In this document: positions 19,266 through 28,448 of the stretch, one piece after another
Numbering within the stretch: the stretch's first letter is position 1
Layout of the letters: each line of letters begins with the position of its first letter
NCBI GenBank assembly: GCA_963803295.1
Contig: CAWDMC010000025.1
Coordinates: 124,001 to 188,000, forward strand
Source of the DNA: CAWDMC01 sp963803295
Lineage (GTDB): Bacteria > Acidobacteriota > Terriglobia > UBA7540
DNA: 64,000 bases
Direction of reading: 5' to 3'
The notes under the pieces: model-generated
Told to the model about the DNA's origin: nothing
The model's database searches: none
The model's input: only the letters and a program-made list of their open reading frames with translations
Position numbers and translations under genes: made by a program

Positions 19266-19520
19266 ATGAAGACCACTCTCGAAATTCCAGACGCTATTTT
19301 CCGTCGTGCCAAGGCCAAGGCAGCCGAGCGGCACATCCCGCTCCGCCAGTTTGTTACTGAAGCTGTGGCGGAAAAATTGGAGGCCAGAACAGCGGACCGG
19401 CAAAGCAAGAGATTGAAACTGGCAGGTCAGCTACGCCACTTGCGGAACGAAAACGCCCGGGTCAACGCCGCGATTGAAGACGAGTTCGAGCGCATCGAGC
19501 CAGAGGAATGGGCCTCATGA
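19266..19520 (+). CDS. Probable ribbon-helix-helix antitoxin
   Basis: An 84-residue protein beginning MKTTLEIPDAIFRRAKAKAA, a typical beta strand plus helix of RHH antitoxins, followed by RHIPLRQFVTEAV. The C-terminal half is charged and probably binds the toxin. The ATG at 19266 is chosen over the longer frame from 19230. The last codons overlap the toxin start (ATGA). Confidence 0.8.
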   Translation: MKTTLEIPDAIFRRAKAKAAERHIPLRQFVTEAVAEKLEARTADRQSKRLKLAGQLRHLRNENARVNAAIEDEFERIEPEEWAS

Positions 19521-19900
19521 ATCTGGTTCTTGATACGAACGCTTTGTCCGCAATAGCCGAGGGTGACCGCGGCGCCACACAAGAGCTCTCGCACGCGAGT
19601 GAGGTTGCCATTCCGGTCGTGGTTTTGGGAGAGTACCGGTTCGGAATAACGAGTTCGCGACGGAAGCGCGAGTATGAGCGCTGGCTCTCCGATATGATCT
19701 CCGTTTGCCGAGTGCTCGAAATCGATGATCACACGGCAAGTTGGTATGCTGAACTTCGTAGCGAACTCAAGCTGGCCGGCACGCCCATACCTTCGAACGA
19801 CACCTGGATTGCCGCGTTGTGCCGTCAACACACACTTCCCTTACTAAGCCGAGACCGGCATTTCGACCAGATCAAAGGATTCAACCGGCTCGACTGGTAA
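19517..19900 (+). CDS. PIN domain ribonuclease toxin, VapC type, second module
   Basis: A 127-residue PIN protein: MNLVLDTNALSAI (first Asp), VVLGEYRFGI (Glu), SNDTWIAALCRQH (third Asp) and LSRDRHFDQIKG (last Asp). The start at 19517 overlaps the antitoxin TGA by four bases. It is unlike the PIN toxin at 15414 apart from the fold, so the two modules were acquired separately. Confidence 0.9.
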   Translation: MNLVLDTNALSAIAEGDRGATQELSHASEVAIPVVVLGEYRFGITSSRRKREYERWLSDMISVCRVLEIDDHTASWYAELRSELKLAGTPIPSNDTWIAALCRQHTLPLLSRDRHFDQIKGFNRLDW

Positions 19901-19967
19901 CAAAATCCTCCGTGCCATCCTAAGCTGCAAGCGTTACAATCTTCCTGCATTTTTGCGAGGAGGCAAC

Positions 19968-20852
19968 ATGTCAACACGAAGGGATTTTCTGGGCCGAACT
20001 CTGGCGGGGGTAGCCGCTGCGGCATCGGCGGCCGGCCACCAGGTTCGCGCTGCCGGAGAACTGGCCTGGCCGCGGCCGATCGGATTCCAGGTCTACACGG
20101 TTCGCGACCAATACGCCAAAGATCCAAAGGGTACGCTCAAGAAGGTAGGCGCGATTGGTTATCGCGAAGTCGATCTCGGGGCCTTGCCGCCGGGTCTTTC
20201 TGTCGCGACTCTCAAATCCGATCTGGCTGCGGCGAGTATCAAGCCGGTGAGCGACTATCTTGAACTGCCCAAGACGGCCGATGACTGGAAGAAATCCGTG
20301 GATGAAGCTCACGCCCTCGGAGCTTCTTACATTGTGACCGGAGCGACCGATCACCTGGACGCCGACGGCTGGAAGCGTCTGACCGATCTCTTCAACGAAT
20401 GCGGGAAGCTCTCCGCAAACGCCGGGCTGCAGTTTGCCTATCATAACCACATACGCGAATTCGAACCTCAGGGCGACACCTGTGGCTACGAGATTATGCT
20501 GAAAGGCGGCGATCCCAAGCTGGTGAAGTTCGAAATGGATATTTTCTGGATGACCTATTCTGGCGCGGACGTACTGGACTATTGGCGGCGCTATCCGGGA
20601 CGTTTTCCGCTTCTGCATGTCAAGGACCTGAGGAAGGGCATCACCGTTAATCCTCGCGAATTCCCGCCGGACGACGGTCCCAACCCGTTTGTTCCGGTTG
20701 GCCAAGGGCGGGTCGACTGGCCCAAGATCTTCGCACACGTCGGCCAGGCGGGAACGAAGCACATCTTTGTTGAGCAGGATCGCTGCGAGGGCTCGCCCTT
20801 CGATGCCATGAAGACGAGCTTTGACTACCTGAAGAGCCTCCGCCTGAGCTAG
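19968..20852 (+). CDS. Tat-exported sugar phosphate isomerase/epimerase-like protein
   Basis: A 294-residue xylose-isomerase-like TIM barrel. The Tat signal is MSTRRDFLGRTLAGVAAAA followed by a small-residue stretch, and AGGAGG lies four bases before this ATG. Catalytic-type residues occur in FAYHNHIREF, FEMDIFWMTYSG, LLHVKDLRKG and IFVEQDRCEG, which supply the usual metal-binding Glu, Asp, His and Glu. The substrate is unknown; family members act on myo-inosose and keto-sugars. The TAG stop at 20850-20852 is made by the end of a MITE-like element, so that element probably replaced the original stop. Confidence 0.9.
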   Translation: MSTRRDFLGRTLAGVAAAASAAGHQVRAAGELAWPRPIGFQVYTVRDQYAKDPKGTLKKVGAIGYREVDLGALPPGLSVATLKSDLAAASIKPVSDYLELPKTADDWKKSVDEAHALGASYIVTGATDHLDADGWKRLTDLFNECGKLSANAGLQFAYHNHIREFEPQGDTCGYEIMLKGGDPKLVKFEMDIFWMTYSGADVLDYWRRYPGRFPLLHVKDLRKGITVNPREFPPDDGPNPFVPVGQGRVDWPKIFAHVGQAGTKHIFVEQDRCEGSPFDAMKTSFDYLKSLRLS

Positions 20853-21379
20853 TGAGCATTACAGATCGTAGTGACGGCTTTACTGCATCTCCGCCATAAA
20901 ATCAAAGAAGTCTGGCGGATATTCACCGAAGTAGGGGGAGGGCTTGCCCTCCCCTTCGTGCAAATTACAATGTCCTTTGTGGGTATCACCGCTGTTCGAC
21001 AGGGGGAGGGCTTGCCCTCCCCTTCGTGCAAATTGCAATGTCCTTTGTGGGTATCACCGCCGTTCGACAGGGGGAGGGCTTGCCCTCCCCTTCGTGCAAA
21101 TTGCAATGTCCTTTGTGGGTATCACCGCCGTTCGACAGGTGGAGGGCAAGCCCTCCCCTTCGTGCAAATTGCAATGTCCTTTCTGGGCATCACCGCCGTT
21201 CGACAGGTGGAGGGCAAGCCCTCCCCTTCGTGCAAATTGCAATGTCCTTTCTGGGTATCACCGCCGTTCGACAGGTGGAGGGCAAGCCCTCCCCCTACAT
21301 TGTCTCCACCGGCGTTTTCGGCACTGACGACAGCTCCGCTCCAGGGTTGAGCGTCACTACGATTTGTAATCCTCAAGTA
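20850..21379. mobile_element. MITE-like element, copy 2, carrying a BIME array
   Basis: The ends match copy 1 at 13398: TAGTGAGCATTACAGATC then GTAGTGACGG on the left, and the reverse complement of GTCACTACGATTTGTAAT at 21353-21370 on the right, both bounded by TA. It also shares TTTACTGCA near the left and TCCACCGGCGTTTTC near the right with copy 1. Between these lies an inserted 403-base block (20896-21298) made of a 35-base hsdR scrap and six palindromes. Confidence 0.75.
20931..21298. repeat. BIME array of family 1 palindromes (six units, 68-base period)
   Basis: Six palindromes start at 20934, 21002, 21070, 21138, 21206 and 21274, exactly 68 bases apart, with the same spacer each time (GCAAATTGCAATGTCC and GGTATCACCGCCGTTCG in part). 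GTAG bounds the left end and CTAC the right. The first three tips read GGGCTTGCCC and the last three GGGCAAGCCC, while the spacer keeps its direction. Reading frames across the array are artefacts of the repeat. Confidence 0.85.
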
Positions 21380-21442
21380 GGAGAGGGCTCGGCGGAGAAA
21401 GTCTTCCCGGACGGAATCTGGAGTTTTCAGGAGGGCTAAGGT

Positions 21443-22663
21443 TTGCACGTTGCTCTCGATCCATCTCCCGCTACCCAGCCGTCGGTCGGCTCTCGCCCAT
21501 TGCCGCGCAACATCGCAGTCGATGCTTATCGCGGATTCGTGATGCTGTTGATGATGGCGGAAGTCCTGCAGCTTGCGCGGGTATCCGAAGCATTCCCTGC
21601 TAGCTGGTTCTGGAAGATCCTCGCCTACAACCAGACTCATGTGGAGTGGGCCGGCTGCTCCCTGCACGACCTGATTCAGCCATCATTTTCATTCCTGGTT
21701 GGCGTCGCCCTGCCGTACTCCATTGCGAGCCGGTTGGCCAAAGGCGCAACCTTCGGGAAGCTATTCGCGCATGCACTGTGGCGTGCCCTGATGCTCGCGG
21801 CACTCGGCATCTTTCTTCGGTCCACACACAGTCCTCAGACTTACTTTACCTTTGAGGACACCCTCACTCAGATCGGGCTCGGCTATCCCTTCCTCTTCCT
21901 GCTCGGCTTTCGTCCACCGCGCTGGGCGTGGACCGCTCTTGCTGTGCTTCTGACGGGATATTGGCTTGCCTGGGCGCTTTATCCGGCGCCCGGTCCGGGG
22001 TTCAATTTCCAGGCTGTGGGAGTGCCGCCCGATTGGCACCATTATTACACCGGCTTCGCGGCGCACTGGAACAAGAATAGCAACCTGGGCAACGCCTTCG
22101 ATCAGTGGTTTCTCAACCTGTTTCCGCGGGAGAGGCCATTCGTCTACAACGAAGGTGGATACCTGACCCTGAGCTTCATTCCGACCCTGGGCACTATGAT
22201 CCTAGGGCTCCAGGCCGGCCGCTGGCTTCGTGCGTCAGCACCGGCTATTCCCATCAAGCGGCTGCTGGTTGCAGCCGGAGTAGGTATCGGCTTGGGACTT
22301 ATGCTGCACTTCACTGGCGTCTGTCCGGTGGTCAAGCGCGTCTGGACGCCGAGTTGGACGCTCGCGAGCGGCGGCGCCTGCTTCTTGCTGCTGGCGGGGT
22401 TCAGTTGGGTAATTGACGTGAAAGGCTACAGGAAATGGGCCTATCCGCTGGTGGTCATCGGCATGAACTCCATCGCCGCCTATCTCATCGCGGAGCTTCT
22501 GCGCGATTTCGTGGTGAACTCTTTTCACATTCATCTTGGTACGAATATCTTCCAGATCTTGGGTGCCGGTCTCGAACCGTTACTTCTTGGCATCGCGGTC
22601 CTATTAACATATTGGTTAATTCTCTTCTGGATGTACCGTCGACGGCTATTTCTAAAAATATGA
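21443..22663 (+). CDS. HGSNAT/DUF5009-like membrane acyltransferase
   Basis: A 406-residue polytopic protein with about ten hydrophobic segments. The family mark is AVDAYRGFVMLLMMAEVL near the N-terminus; the first-loop residue is in AGCSLHDLIQPSFSFLVG, the region holding the acetyl-accepting His of heparan-alpha-glucosaminide N-acetyltransferases and NagX. Such proteins move acetyl groups onto amino sugars across the membrane. The TTG start is supported by AGGAGGG seven bases upstream. It follows the MITE-like element and is a plausible partner in use of glycans by the neighbouring exported enzymes. Confidence 0.82.
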   Translation: MHVALDPSPATQPSVGSRPLPRNIAVDAYRGFVMLLMMAEVLQLARVSEAFPASWFWKILAYNQTHVEWAGCSLHDLIQPSFSFLVGVALPYSIASRLAKGATFGKLFAHALWRALMLAALGIFLRSTHSPQTYFTFEDTLTQIGLGYPFLFLLGFRPPRWAWTALAVLLTGYWLAWALYPAPGPGFNFQAVGVPPDWHHYYTGFAAHWNKNSNLGNAFDQWFLNLFPRERPFVYNEGGYLTLSFIPTLGTMILGLQAGRWLRASAPAIPIKRLLVAAGVGIGLGLMLHFTGVCPVVKRVWTPSWTLASGGACFLLLAGFSWVIDVKGYRKWAYPLVVIGMNSIAAYLIAELLRDFVVNSFHIHLGTNIFQILGAGLEPLLLGIAVLLTYWLILFWMYRRRLFLKI

Positions 22664-22903
22664 ATAGTTTCTGCTAGTCAGGCGAGTGGTCTGGGCCTCT
22701 TGACAAGGAAACACCCCCTCACCCCGCGGCTTCGCCGTACCCTCTCCCCACGAGAGGGCGAGGGCTGTTCTCAACTGATGGGGCAAGCAATGATCCGCAA
22801 AATCCCGCTCGAATCCCGCAGTTTTTCCGCTGACCGTAAATAGAGTCTATCTATAAGAGCCGGCTGGAATTCCCCGCCGGACAACCTGCCCAAGTTGGAC
22901 CTG

Positions 22904-23965
22904 CTATTGCGATCTGCCCACCGAGGGGGCACGGCTCAGGCTGGGAAATCCGGGAGAGGCGAAGGTCTGGACCCGACCACCGTCCCGGGTCATGATCAGC
23001 GCGGTCGCCCCGGGGGTGGTGGCGATCAACTCCAGGCCCTGCTTCGGATCGAGCACACTGAGCACTGTGGCGTGGCAATCCGCCAAGATGCCGTTAGGAG
23101 CTACGACAGTGATCCTGCTGTATCCCTTCAGTGCCATGCCCGTCCTGGGGTCGATGATATGCGAGTAGCGCACGCCCCCGATATCGAGGTGTTGCTCCGA
23201 ATCGCCCGAAGTCGAAACAGCGCAATTGTGAAGGATGAGATATTGCTGGGGCTCGGCCCGAGGCGATTCGAAGGCCTCGATCCCGATTCGCCAGCCGGCC
23301 TCGTTCGGCGGCGGCTCGCCAAGCACGATGTCTCCGGCGGCGGCGACCAGCGCCCGCGTGATTCCGAATTCTTTTAGGATAATAAGCGCCTGATCAGCCG
23401 CATCGCCTTTGGCGATGGCGCCCAGATCGAGCCTCATTCCGGGTTTGAGCAATTCTGCCGTGCGGGTTTCCAGGTCAAGCCGCAGATTCTGGTAGCCGAC
23501 CAACGAACGCGCCTGAGAAAGCCGCGCCGGATCGGGCAACTCGTGCTGCCGCCTTGCCCGCCTCCAAAGTCGCACCACCGGACCCACGGTGATATCAAAT
23601 GCCCCGCCTGACCGTTGGGCCAGATCCTCTCCCGCGCTGAGCACCCTAAAAAGGTCGGCACTGACCTTCACCGGCGGACCACCCGCCTTGTCTGAAAGCT
23701 TTACCAATTCGCTGCTCGGGTCGTAGTCGCTCATGATATGATCCAGCGTTTGGATACGGGCAAGAGCGGCCCGCGCAGCCTTGCTGGCGCAAGCCGTATC
23801 GGGAGCGTAGAGCACGATCCGGAACATCGTGCCCATGTGCGCCTCCGAAAACTCAAAGCGGGAAAGTGTTGCGGACTCACAAACTGCAGAGTTACTGATT
23901 AGCGCGCAGGCGGGCAAAGATACTAATTGCAGAACGAATAACAACCGGCTTCGGTTTGACCTCAT
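22904..23965 (-). CDS. apbE: ApbE family FAD:protein FMN transferase
   Basis: Attaches FMN to threonine of extracytoplasmic flavoproteins using FAD and Mg2+. A signal segment (LLFVLQLVSLPACALI) precedes the ApbE fold: MGTMFRIVLYA, MSDYDPSSELVKL, GAFDITVGPVV, LDLGAIAKGDAAD, AGDIV, and SHIIDPRTGMA. The metal-binding C-terminal segment is ADCHATVLSVLD; the usual (A/T)DALAT reads ADCHAT. At 353 residues the length is normal. It is transcribed away from the FGE-like gene; no RnfG/NqrC partner is in the window. Confidence 0.92.
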   Translation of the reverse strand: MRSNRSRLLFVLQLVSLPACALISNSAVCESATLSRFEFSEAHMGTMFRIVLYAPDTACASKAARAALARIQTLDHIMSDYDPSSELVKLSDKAGGPPVKVSADLFRVLSAGEDLAQRSGGAFDITVGPVVRLWRRARRQHELPDPARLSQARSLVGYQNLRLDLETRTAELLKPGMRLDLGAIAKGDAADQALIILKEFGITRALVAAAGDIVLGEPPPNEAGWRIGIEAFESPRAEPQQYLILHNCAVSTSGDSEQHLDIGGVRYSHIIDPRTGMALKGYSRITVVAPNGILADCHATVLSVLDPKQGLELIATTPGATALIMTRDGGRVQTFASPGFPSLSRAPSVGRSQ

Positions 23966-24046
23966 CGCGAATGACGTTCCTCCCAGGATTTCCTACGCAT
24001 CGTACCAGAGTTCACCCGAGATTAGCGCCGGCGAGAGACGAGACTT

Positions 24047-25150
24047 ATGAAAAGATTCGCACTCATTCTTGCCCTTATCGGCACGGGCATTGTCCTATGG
24101 CACCTGGCGACCCTAAATTCTCCCATTGTCTGGGCAGAGGCCCAGCCGCTACCGGGGCGAGCAGCAGGAAGGGGGCAATCCAAAACGACTTCGCCGGCCT
24201 CGCAAGCCGCAGCCGCCTCGGCCGCACCCGAAGAGACCAAGCCCTACGCGGAAACCATTCCGGGCACTAAGGTTACCTTCAAAATGGTGCCGATTCCGGG
24301 CGGTACGTTCACCATGGGCAGCCCGACAGGCGAGACTGGCCGCTCGGATGACGAAGGGCCGCTGCGCCAGGTGACCATACACCCCTTCTGGATGGAAGAG
24401 GAAGAGACGAGGTGGGACGAATACGATGCCTTCGCCTTCGGTAAAGATACGTGGGAAGGTGACCCGATGGAAGAGCCTGCCACGGAGCGGCTCGCCGATG
24501 CCATTACTCGCCCTAGCTTGCCGTACCTCGATCAGACCTTTGGCTTCGGCCGCCGCGGCCATCCCGCCATCGACATGACCCAGCACGGCGCCATGGAATA
24601 TACGCGCTGGCTTTCGGCGAAGACTGGCAAGACCTACCGATTGCCTACCGAGGCCGAATGGGAGTACGCTTGCCGCGCAGGTTCCCAGACGCCGTTCTAC
24701 TTCGGCTCCGATTCGAAGCAACTCGGCGACTATGCTTGGTTCCTCGACAATTCGGAGGCCCGGCCTCACGCCCCGGCCAAGAAAAAGCCGAATGCGTGGG
24801 GACTCTACGACATGCTGGGTAATGTCGCCGAATGGGTGCTGGACGATTATGACAAAGACGCCTACAAGAGTGTCAAACCGGGAGCGCTTCTGGTAGAACC
24901 AGTGGTGTTGCCCACCAAGAAAAGGTACCCAAAGATTGTGCGCGGCGGCTCCTGGGATGATGAGGCCAAGCGGCTGCGATGCGCGGCTCGGCGGCCTTCG
25001 AGCCCCGATTGGAGCCAGCACGATCCGCAGGCGCCCCAAAGTATCTGGTGGCACACCGACGCTTCCTTTATCGGCCTGCGGGTTGTACGACCCGTGGTGG
25101 AAGAGAAGAAGCTCAAGGACGTGAAATCCCTGATTCAGAAGTACGATTGA
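24047..25150 (+). CDS. Exported formylglycine-generating-enzyme-like (SUMF1 domain) protein, without the FGE cysteines
   Basis: A signal-anchor (FALILALIGTGIVLWHLA) and Ala/Pro linker are followed by an FGE-sulfatase fold: MVPIPGGTFTMGSP, YRLPTEAEWEYACRAG, GLYDMLGNVAEWVLD and IVRGGSWDDEAKRLRCAAR. In true FGE two copper-binding cysteines lie between RGGS and RCAAR; here that stretch is WDDEAKRL, with none. It is therefore unlikely to make formylglycine and is probably a binding or structural relative, as is common in Planctomycetes and Acidobacteria. No sulfatase gene is nearby, which agrees. Confidence 0.88.
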   Translation: MKRFALILALIGTGIVLWHLATLNSPIVWAEAQPLPGRAAGRGQSKTTSPASQAAAASAAPEETKPYAETIPGTKVTFKMVPIPGGTFTMGSPTGETGRSDDEGPLRQVTIHPFWMEEEETRWDEYDAFAFGKDTWEGDPMEEPATERLADAITRPSLPYLDQTFGFGRRGHPAIDMTQHGAMEYTRWLSAKTGKTYRLPTEAEWEYACRAGSQTPFYFGSDSKQLGDYAWFLDNSEARPHAPAKKKPNAWGLYDMLGNVAEWVLDDYDKDAYKSVKPGALLVEPVVLPTKKRYPKIVRGGSWDDEAKRLRCAARRPSSPDWSQHDPQAPQSIWWHTDASFIGLRVVRPVVEEKKLKDVKSLIQKYD

Positions 25151-25178
25151 AAAAGAGTCTTTGGTCGAGGGGGTAATT

Positions 25179-26492
25179 ATGACCACGAAAACTGAATGCG
25201 AGTCCGGGAATCCGAGTTCATCGCGCCGCGATTTTCTGAAGACCTCGGCGACGCTGGTGGCCGGCGCTGTGGCTGCGAACTTCGCGGAAATCCCAGCCGT
25301 TCATGCCGCCGGCAGCGATGAGATCAGGATCGGCCTGATCGGGTGTGGCAGCCGCGGAACCGGTGCGGTGGAGAATGCCTTCAATGCCGCGCCCGGAGTC
25401 AGGCTGGTAGCCATGGCGGATGTCTTTAAGGACCACCTGGACACTAGCCTGAAATATCTTTCGCAATTCAAGGAAAAAGTCGATGTTCCGCCCGACCGCC
25501 AGTTTACCGGCTTCAGCGCCTTCCAAAGCGTGCTGGCGCTGGCGGACGTCAATTACGTTATCCTTGCCACACCACCCGGGTTCCGACCCTGGTATCTCAA
25601 GGCCACCGTCGAAGCAGGCAAGGACATCTTCGCCGAGAAACCGGTAGCGGTGGATGGACCCGGCGTGCGCACGGTCCTCCAGGCTCACAGAGATGCCGAG
25701 GCCAAGGGCATCCACATCGCCGTGGGCACACAGCGCCGGCATCAGACCGGGTACCTGGAAACATTGAAGCGCATTCACGACGGCGCCATCGGCGATATCA
25801 CCGCGGCCCGCTGCTACTGGAATGGGGGTCCGCTCTGGGTATACCCCAAGAAGCCGGGATGGACCGACATGGAGTGGCAGTTACGTAACTGGTATTACTT
25901 CACCTGGCTGTGCGGCGACCATATTGTGGAGCAGCACGTCCATAATCTCGATGTGGTCAACTGGGCCACCAACAGCCATCCTGAAAGTGCCGTTGGCGTC
26001 GGAGGACGCCAGGTGCGGACAGCGCCCGAGTACGGCCACATCTACGATCATTTCGCTATCGATTACGAGTATCCCGGAGGTCTCCACGTGGCCAGCTACT
26101 GCCGGCAGATGCCCAAATGCGAGAACAACATCTCCGAGGCGCTCACCGGCACCAAAGGCTTCTGCCAGGTGGACAAGTACACGATCACCGGCGCCAAGAG
26201 CTGGCGCTTCCCGAGCAAGGACAATCTCCCTTACGTACAGGAACACACCGATCTGATCGCGGCCATTCGAGGCGGCAAGCCGCTAAACGAGCTGAAACCA
26301 GTAGCCGAGAGCACTCTGACTGCGATCCTCGGCCGGATGGCCGCATACACCGGCCAGAAAGTATCCTGGGAAGACGCGCTTAATTCCGAGGAAGGCCTGA
26401 TGCCACCTAAGCTCGAATGGGGCGACCTCGCGGTTCCACCTGTGCCCATGCCCGGCCAGTCCACGATGCCATCGCGGGCAACCAGATCCTAG
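25179..26492 (+). CDS. Tat-exported Gfo/Idh/MocA family oxidoreductase
   Basis: A 437-residue NAD(P)-dependent dehydrogenase-like protein. The Tat signal is SSRRDFLKTSATLVAGAVAA; the Rossmann motif is IGLIGCGSRGTGA; the EKP-type catalytic motif is present as IFAEKPVAVDG. The C-terminal domain carries the YFTWLCGDHIVEQHVHNLDV segment, given here by GDHIVEQHVHNLD, typical of the Bacteroidetes/Acidobacteria exported group. GAGGGGG before the ATG at 25179 supports this start over 25161. It probably acts on sugars with tightly bound cofactor. It sits 28 bases after the FGE-like gene, so they may be co-transcribed. Confidence 0.92.
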   Translation: MTTKTECESGNPSSSRRDFLKTSATLVAGAVAANFAEIPAVHAAGSDEIRIGLIGCGSRGTGAVENAFNAAPGVRLVAMADVFKDHLDTSLKYLSQFKEKVDVPPDRQFTGFSAFQSVLALADVNYVILATPPGFRPWYLKATVEAGKDIFAEKPVAVDGPGVRTVLQAHRDAEAKGIHIAVGTQRRHQTGYLETLKRIHDGAIGDITAARCYWNGGPLWVYPKKPGWTDMEWQLRNWYYFTWLCGDHIVEQHVHNLDVVNWATNSHPESAVGVGGRQVRTAPEYGHIYDHFAIDYEYPGGLHVASYCRQMPKCENNISEALTGTKGFCQVDKYTITGAKSWRFPSKDNLPYVQEHTDLIAAIRGGKPLNELKPVAESTLTAILGRMAAYTGQKVSWEDALNSEEGLMPPKLEWGDLAVPPVPMPGQSTMPSRATRS

Positions 26493-26620
26493 AATGAATT
26501 TTTCACCATGCGGCGGAGGGGCGGGATTTTAGACCCGCCCGCTCCAGCGCGATCAAACAACCTGGATTGCCGTGAGAGATTGCTGCTAAGTGAGCAATCC
26601 GATGAGCAGAGGATACGCGC

Positions 26621-28192
26621 ATGCAACGAAGAACTGCCTTGAAGGTCCTCGCAGGTGCGGCGCCGGCCTTGGCTCTGGGCCGGAGGCTCGATGCCCAAGG
26701 TCCGACCGGACTTGAGATCGAGAAGGGCCCGTTTGCGGGTACCAAGGAATCCCTCGAGCAATACCGGATTCCCGACTGGTATCGCGACGCCAAGTTCGGC
26801 ATTTGGGCACACTGGGGACCGCAGTCGAGCGTGGAGCAGGGTGACTGGTATGCCCGCAACATGTACATTCAGGGCAGCCGCCAATACCAGTACCACGTCG
26901 CCACCTACGGACATCCGTCGAAAGTCGGCTTCAAGGACCTCTGTCCAAAGTGGAAGGCGGCGGCGTTCGATCCGGAGCACCTGATGCGGCTCTACAAGAA
27001 GGCCGGGGCTAAATACTTCGTGAGCATGGGCGTGCACCACGATAATTTCGACCTGTGGAACTCCAAGCACACGCGCTGGAACGCAGTGAAGGTAGGACCG
27101 CATAAGGACGTCGTGGGCCTATGGCGTAACGCCGCCCGCGCCGAAGGACTGCGCTTCGGCGTCACCGAGCACCTGTGGATCAGCTACAAGTGGTTCTCGA
27201 CGAGTCATGGCAGCGACAAAACCGGACCGCTGGCGGGCGTGAAGTACGACGGCGTGGACCCGGCCTATGCCGATCTCTACCACGACGCGCGGGTCGCCCG
27301 ATGGGCTGCCATGGATCAGGACCATTTTGGGTGGAATGACGAAGGCATTCCGGATTCGTGGAAGCACCACTGGTTCCTGCGCATGAAGGATCTCGTGGAC
27401 AACTACCAGCCTGACTTCCTCTATACCGACGGGCATCTTCCCTTTGAGCATTACGGATACAGCGCGGTGGCCAATCTGTACAACCTGAGTGCGAAATTGC
27501 ACGGCGGCCAGAACCAGGCCGTCTACACCACCAAGCGGCCGGAAGATTGCGCCGTCGGCACCTGCGTGCTCGATCTCGAACGCGGGCTGGCCAACGAGAT
27601 CAAGCCCACTCCCTGGCAAACTGACACCTGCATTGGCGATTGGCACTACAACCGGGAGTTCTACGAACAGCACCGCTACAAGTCGGCCAAAACCGTGGTC
27701 GACATGCTCGTGGATATCGTGAGCCAGAACGGCAATCTGCTGCTGAATTTCCCGCTTCCCAACAGCGGCCAACTCGATTCCGATGAGTTAAAGACGCTCG
27801 AGGGAATCACCGCCTGGATGGCCGTGAACAGCGAAGGAATCTACGGCACCCGGCCCTGGAAGATCTACGGTGAAGGTCCAAGCACGATAACCGGCAAGCC
27901 AGGTGGCGGCTTCAATGAAGAGGCGAGAAAGCCGCTTAGGGCGGCTGACGTTCGCTTCACCAAGAAGGGTAGTACGCTCTATGCCTTCATCATGGGCTGG
28001 CCGCAAAAGCAAGCTACGGTGCGGGCTCTCGGCACGGCAAGTCCGCAATCGCCTGGGAAGGTCGTGAATGCGGAGCTGCTGGGTCACCAGGGGCGCGTTA
28101 CCTGGCACCAGGAGGGAAGTGGCTTGCGCGTGCAACTGCCGGCAGAAAAGCCATCCGACTATGCCGTGACGCTTAAGGTCACACTCGCCTAG
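26621..28192 (+). CDS. Exported alpha-L-fucosidase, GH29
   Basis: A 523-residue glycoside hydrolase. The signal is short (RRTALKVLAGAAPALALG, Tat-like). The GH29 start is DWYRDAKFGIWAHWGPQSS. MGVHHDNFDLWNSKH follows, and the nucleophile aspartate is in YQPDFLYTDGHLPF. Near the end of the catalytic domain SQNGNLLLNFPL is typical, followed by a beta domain. It removes fucose from glycans outside the cytoplasm. Neighbours (Gfo/Idh, sugar isomerase, acyltransferase) suit a small glycan-use region. AGAGGA precedes the ATG. Confidence 0.93.
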   Translation: MQRRTALKVLAGAAPALALGRRLDAQGPTGLEIEKGPFAGTKESLEQYRIPDWYRDAKFGIWAHWGPQSSVEQGDWYARNMYIQGSRQYQYHVATYGHPSKVGFKDLCPKWKAAAFDPEHLMRLYKKAGAKYFVSMGVHHDNFDLWNSKHTRWNAVKVGPHKDVVGLWRNAARAEGLRFGVTEHLWISYKWFSTSHGSDKTGPLAGVKYDGVDPAYADLYHDARVARWAAMDQDHFGWNDEGIPDSWKHHWFLRMKDLVDNYQPDFLYTDGHLPFEHYGYSAVANLYNLSAKLHGGQNQAVYTTKRPEDCAVGTCVLDLERGLANEIKPTPWQTDTCIGDWHYNREFYEQHRYKSAKTVVDMLVDIVSQNGNLLLNFPLPNSGQLDSDELKTLEGITAWMAVNSEGIYGTRPWKIYGEGPSTITGKPGGGFNEEARKPLRAADVRFTKKGSTLYAFIMGWPQKQATVRALGTASPQSPGKVVNAELLGHQGRVTWHQEGSGLRVQLPAEKPSDYAVTLKVTLA

Positions 28193-28448
28193 CGAGGGGC
28201 GCCGCCCGGCGGACCGCTGGCGCCGTCACCCGCGGTCCGCAAATTGTCAAAGAACTCAAGCCGCAGACCCGAACGGCGGGTGTGCGCTGGCTCGCCATGG
28301 CCTACCAACGTAGCCTCGTAGCCTCTCATACTATACTTGCTAGCCTAGCTATTGTCAAGGGCTTTATTGTCTGGCGGACCCGCCCGCTAGCGGACAAGGT
28401 GACCACGAGGTAAAAACGCAGACCTCGAGAAGGGGCCGCGCCGCCCCG
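28193..28448. other. Gap between the fucosidase and the hsdR remnant
   Basis: No gene. GC-rich palindromic bits near 28200-28245 (GGCGCCG, ACCCGCGGTCCGC) and an AT-richer stretch near 28320-28370. Confidence 0.4.

Noticed and set aside
20871..21439. Long frames across the repeat arrays at 20.9, 28.8 and 32.6 kb giving repeating peptides
   Set aside because: The peptides are direct translations of palindromes and spacers, on both strands and in several frames, with no start signals.
24047..25150. True formylglycine-generating enzyme
   Set aside because: The cysteine pair between RGGS and RCAAR is missing.
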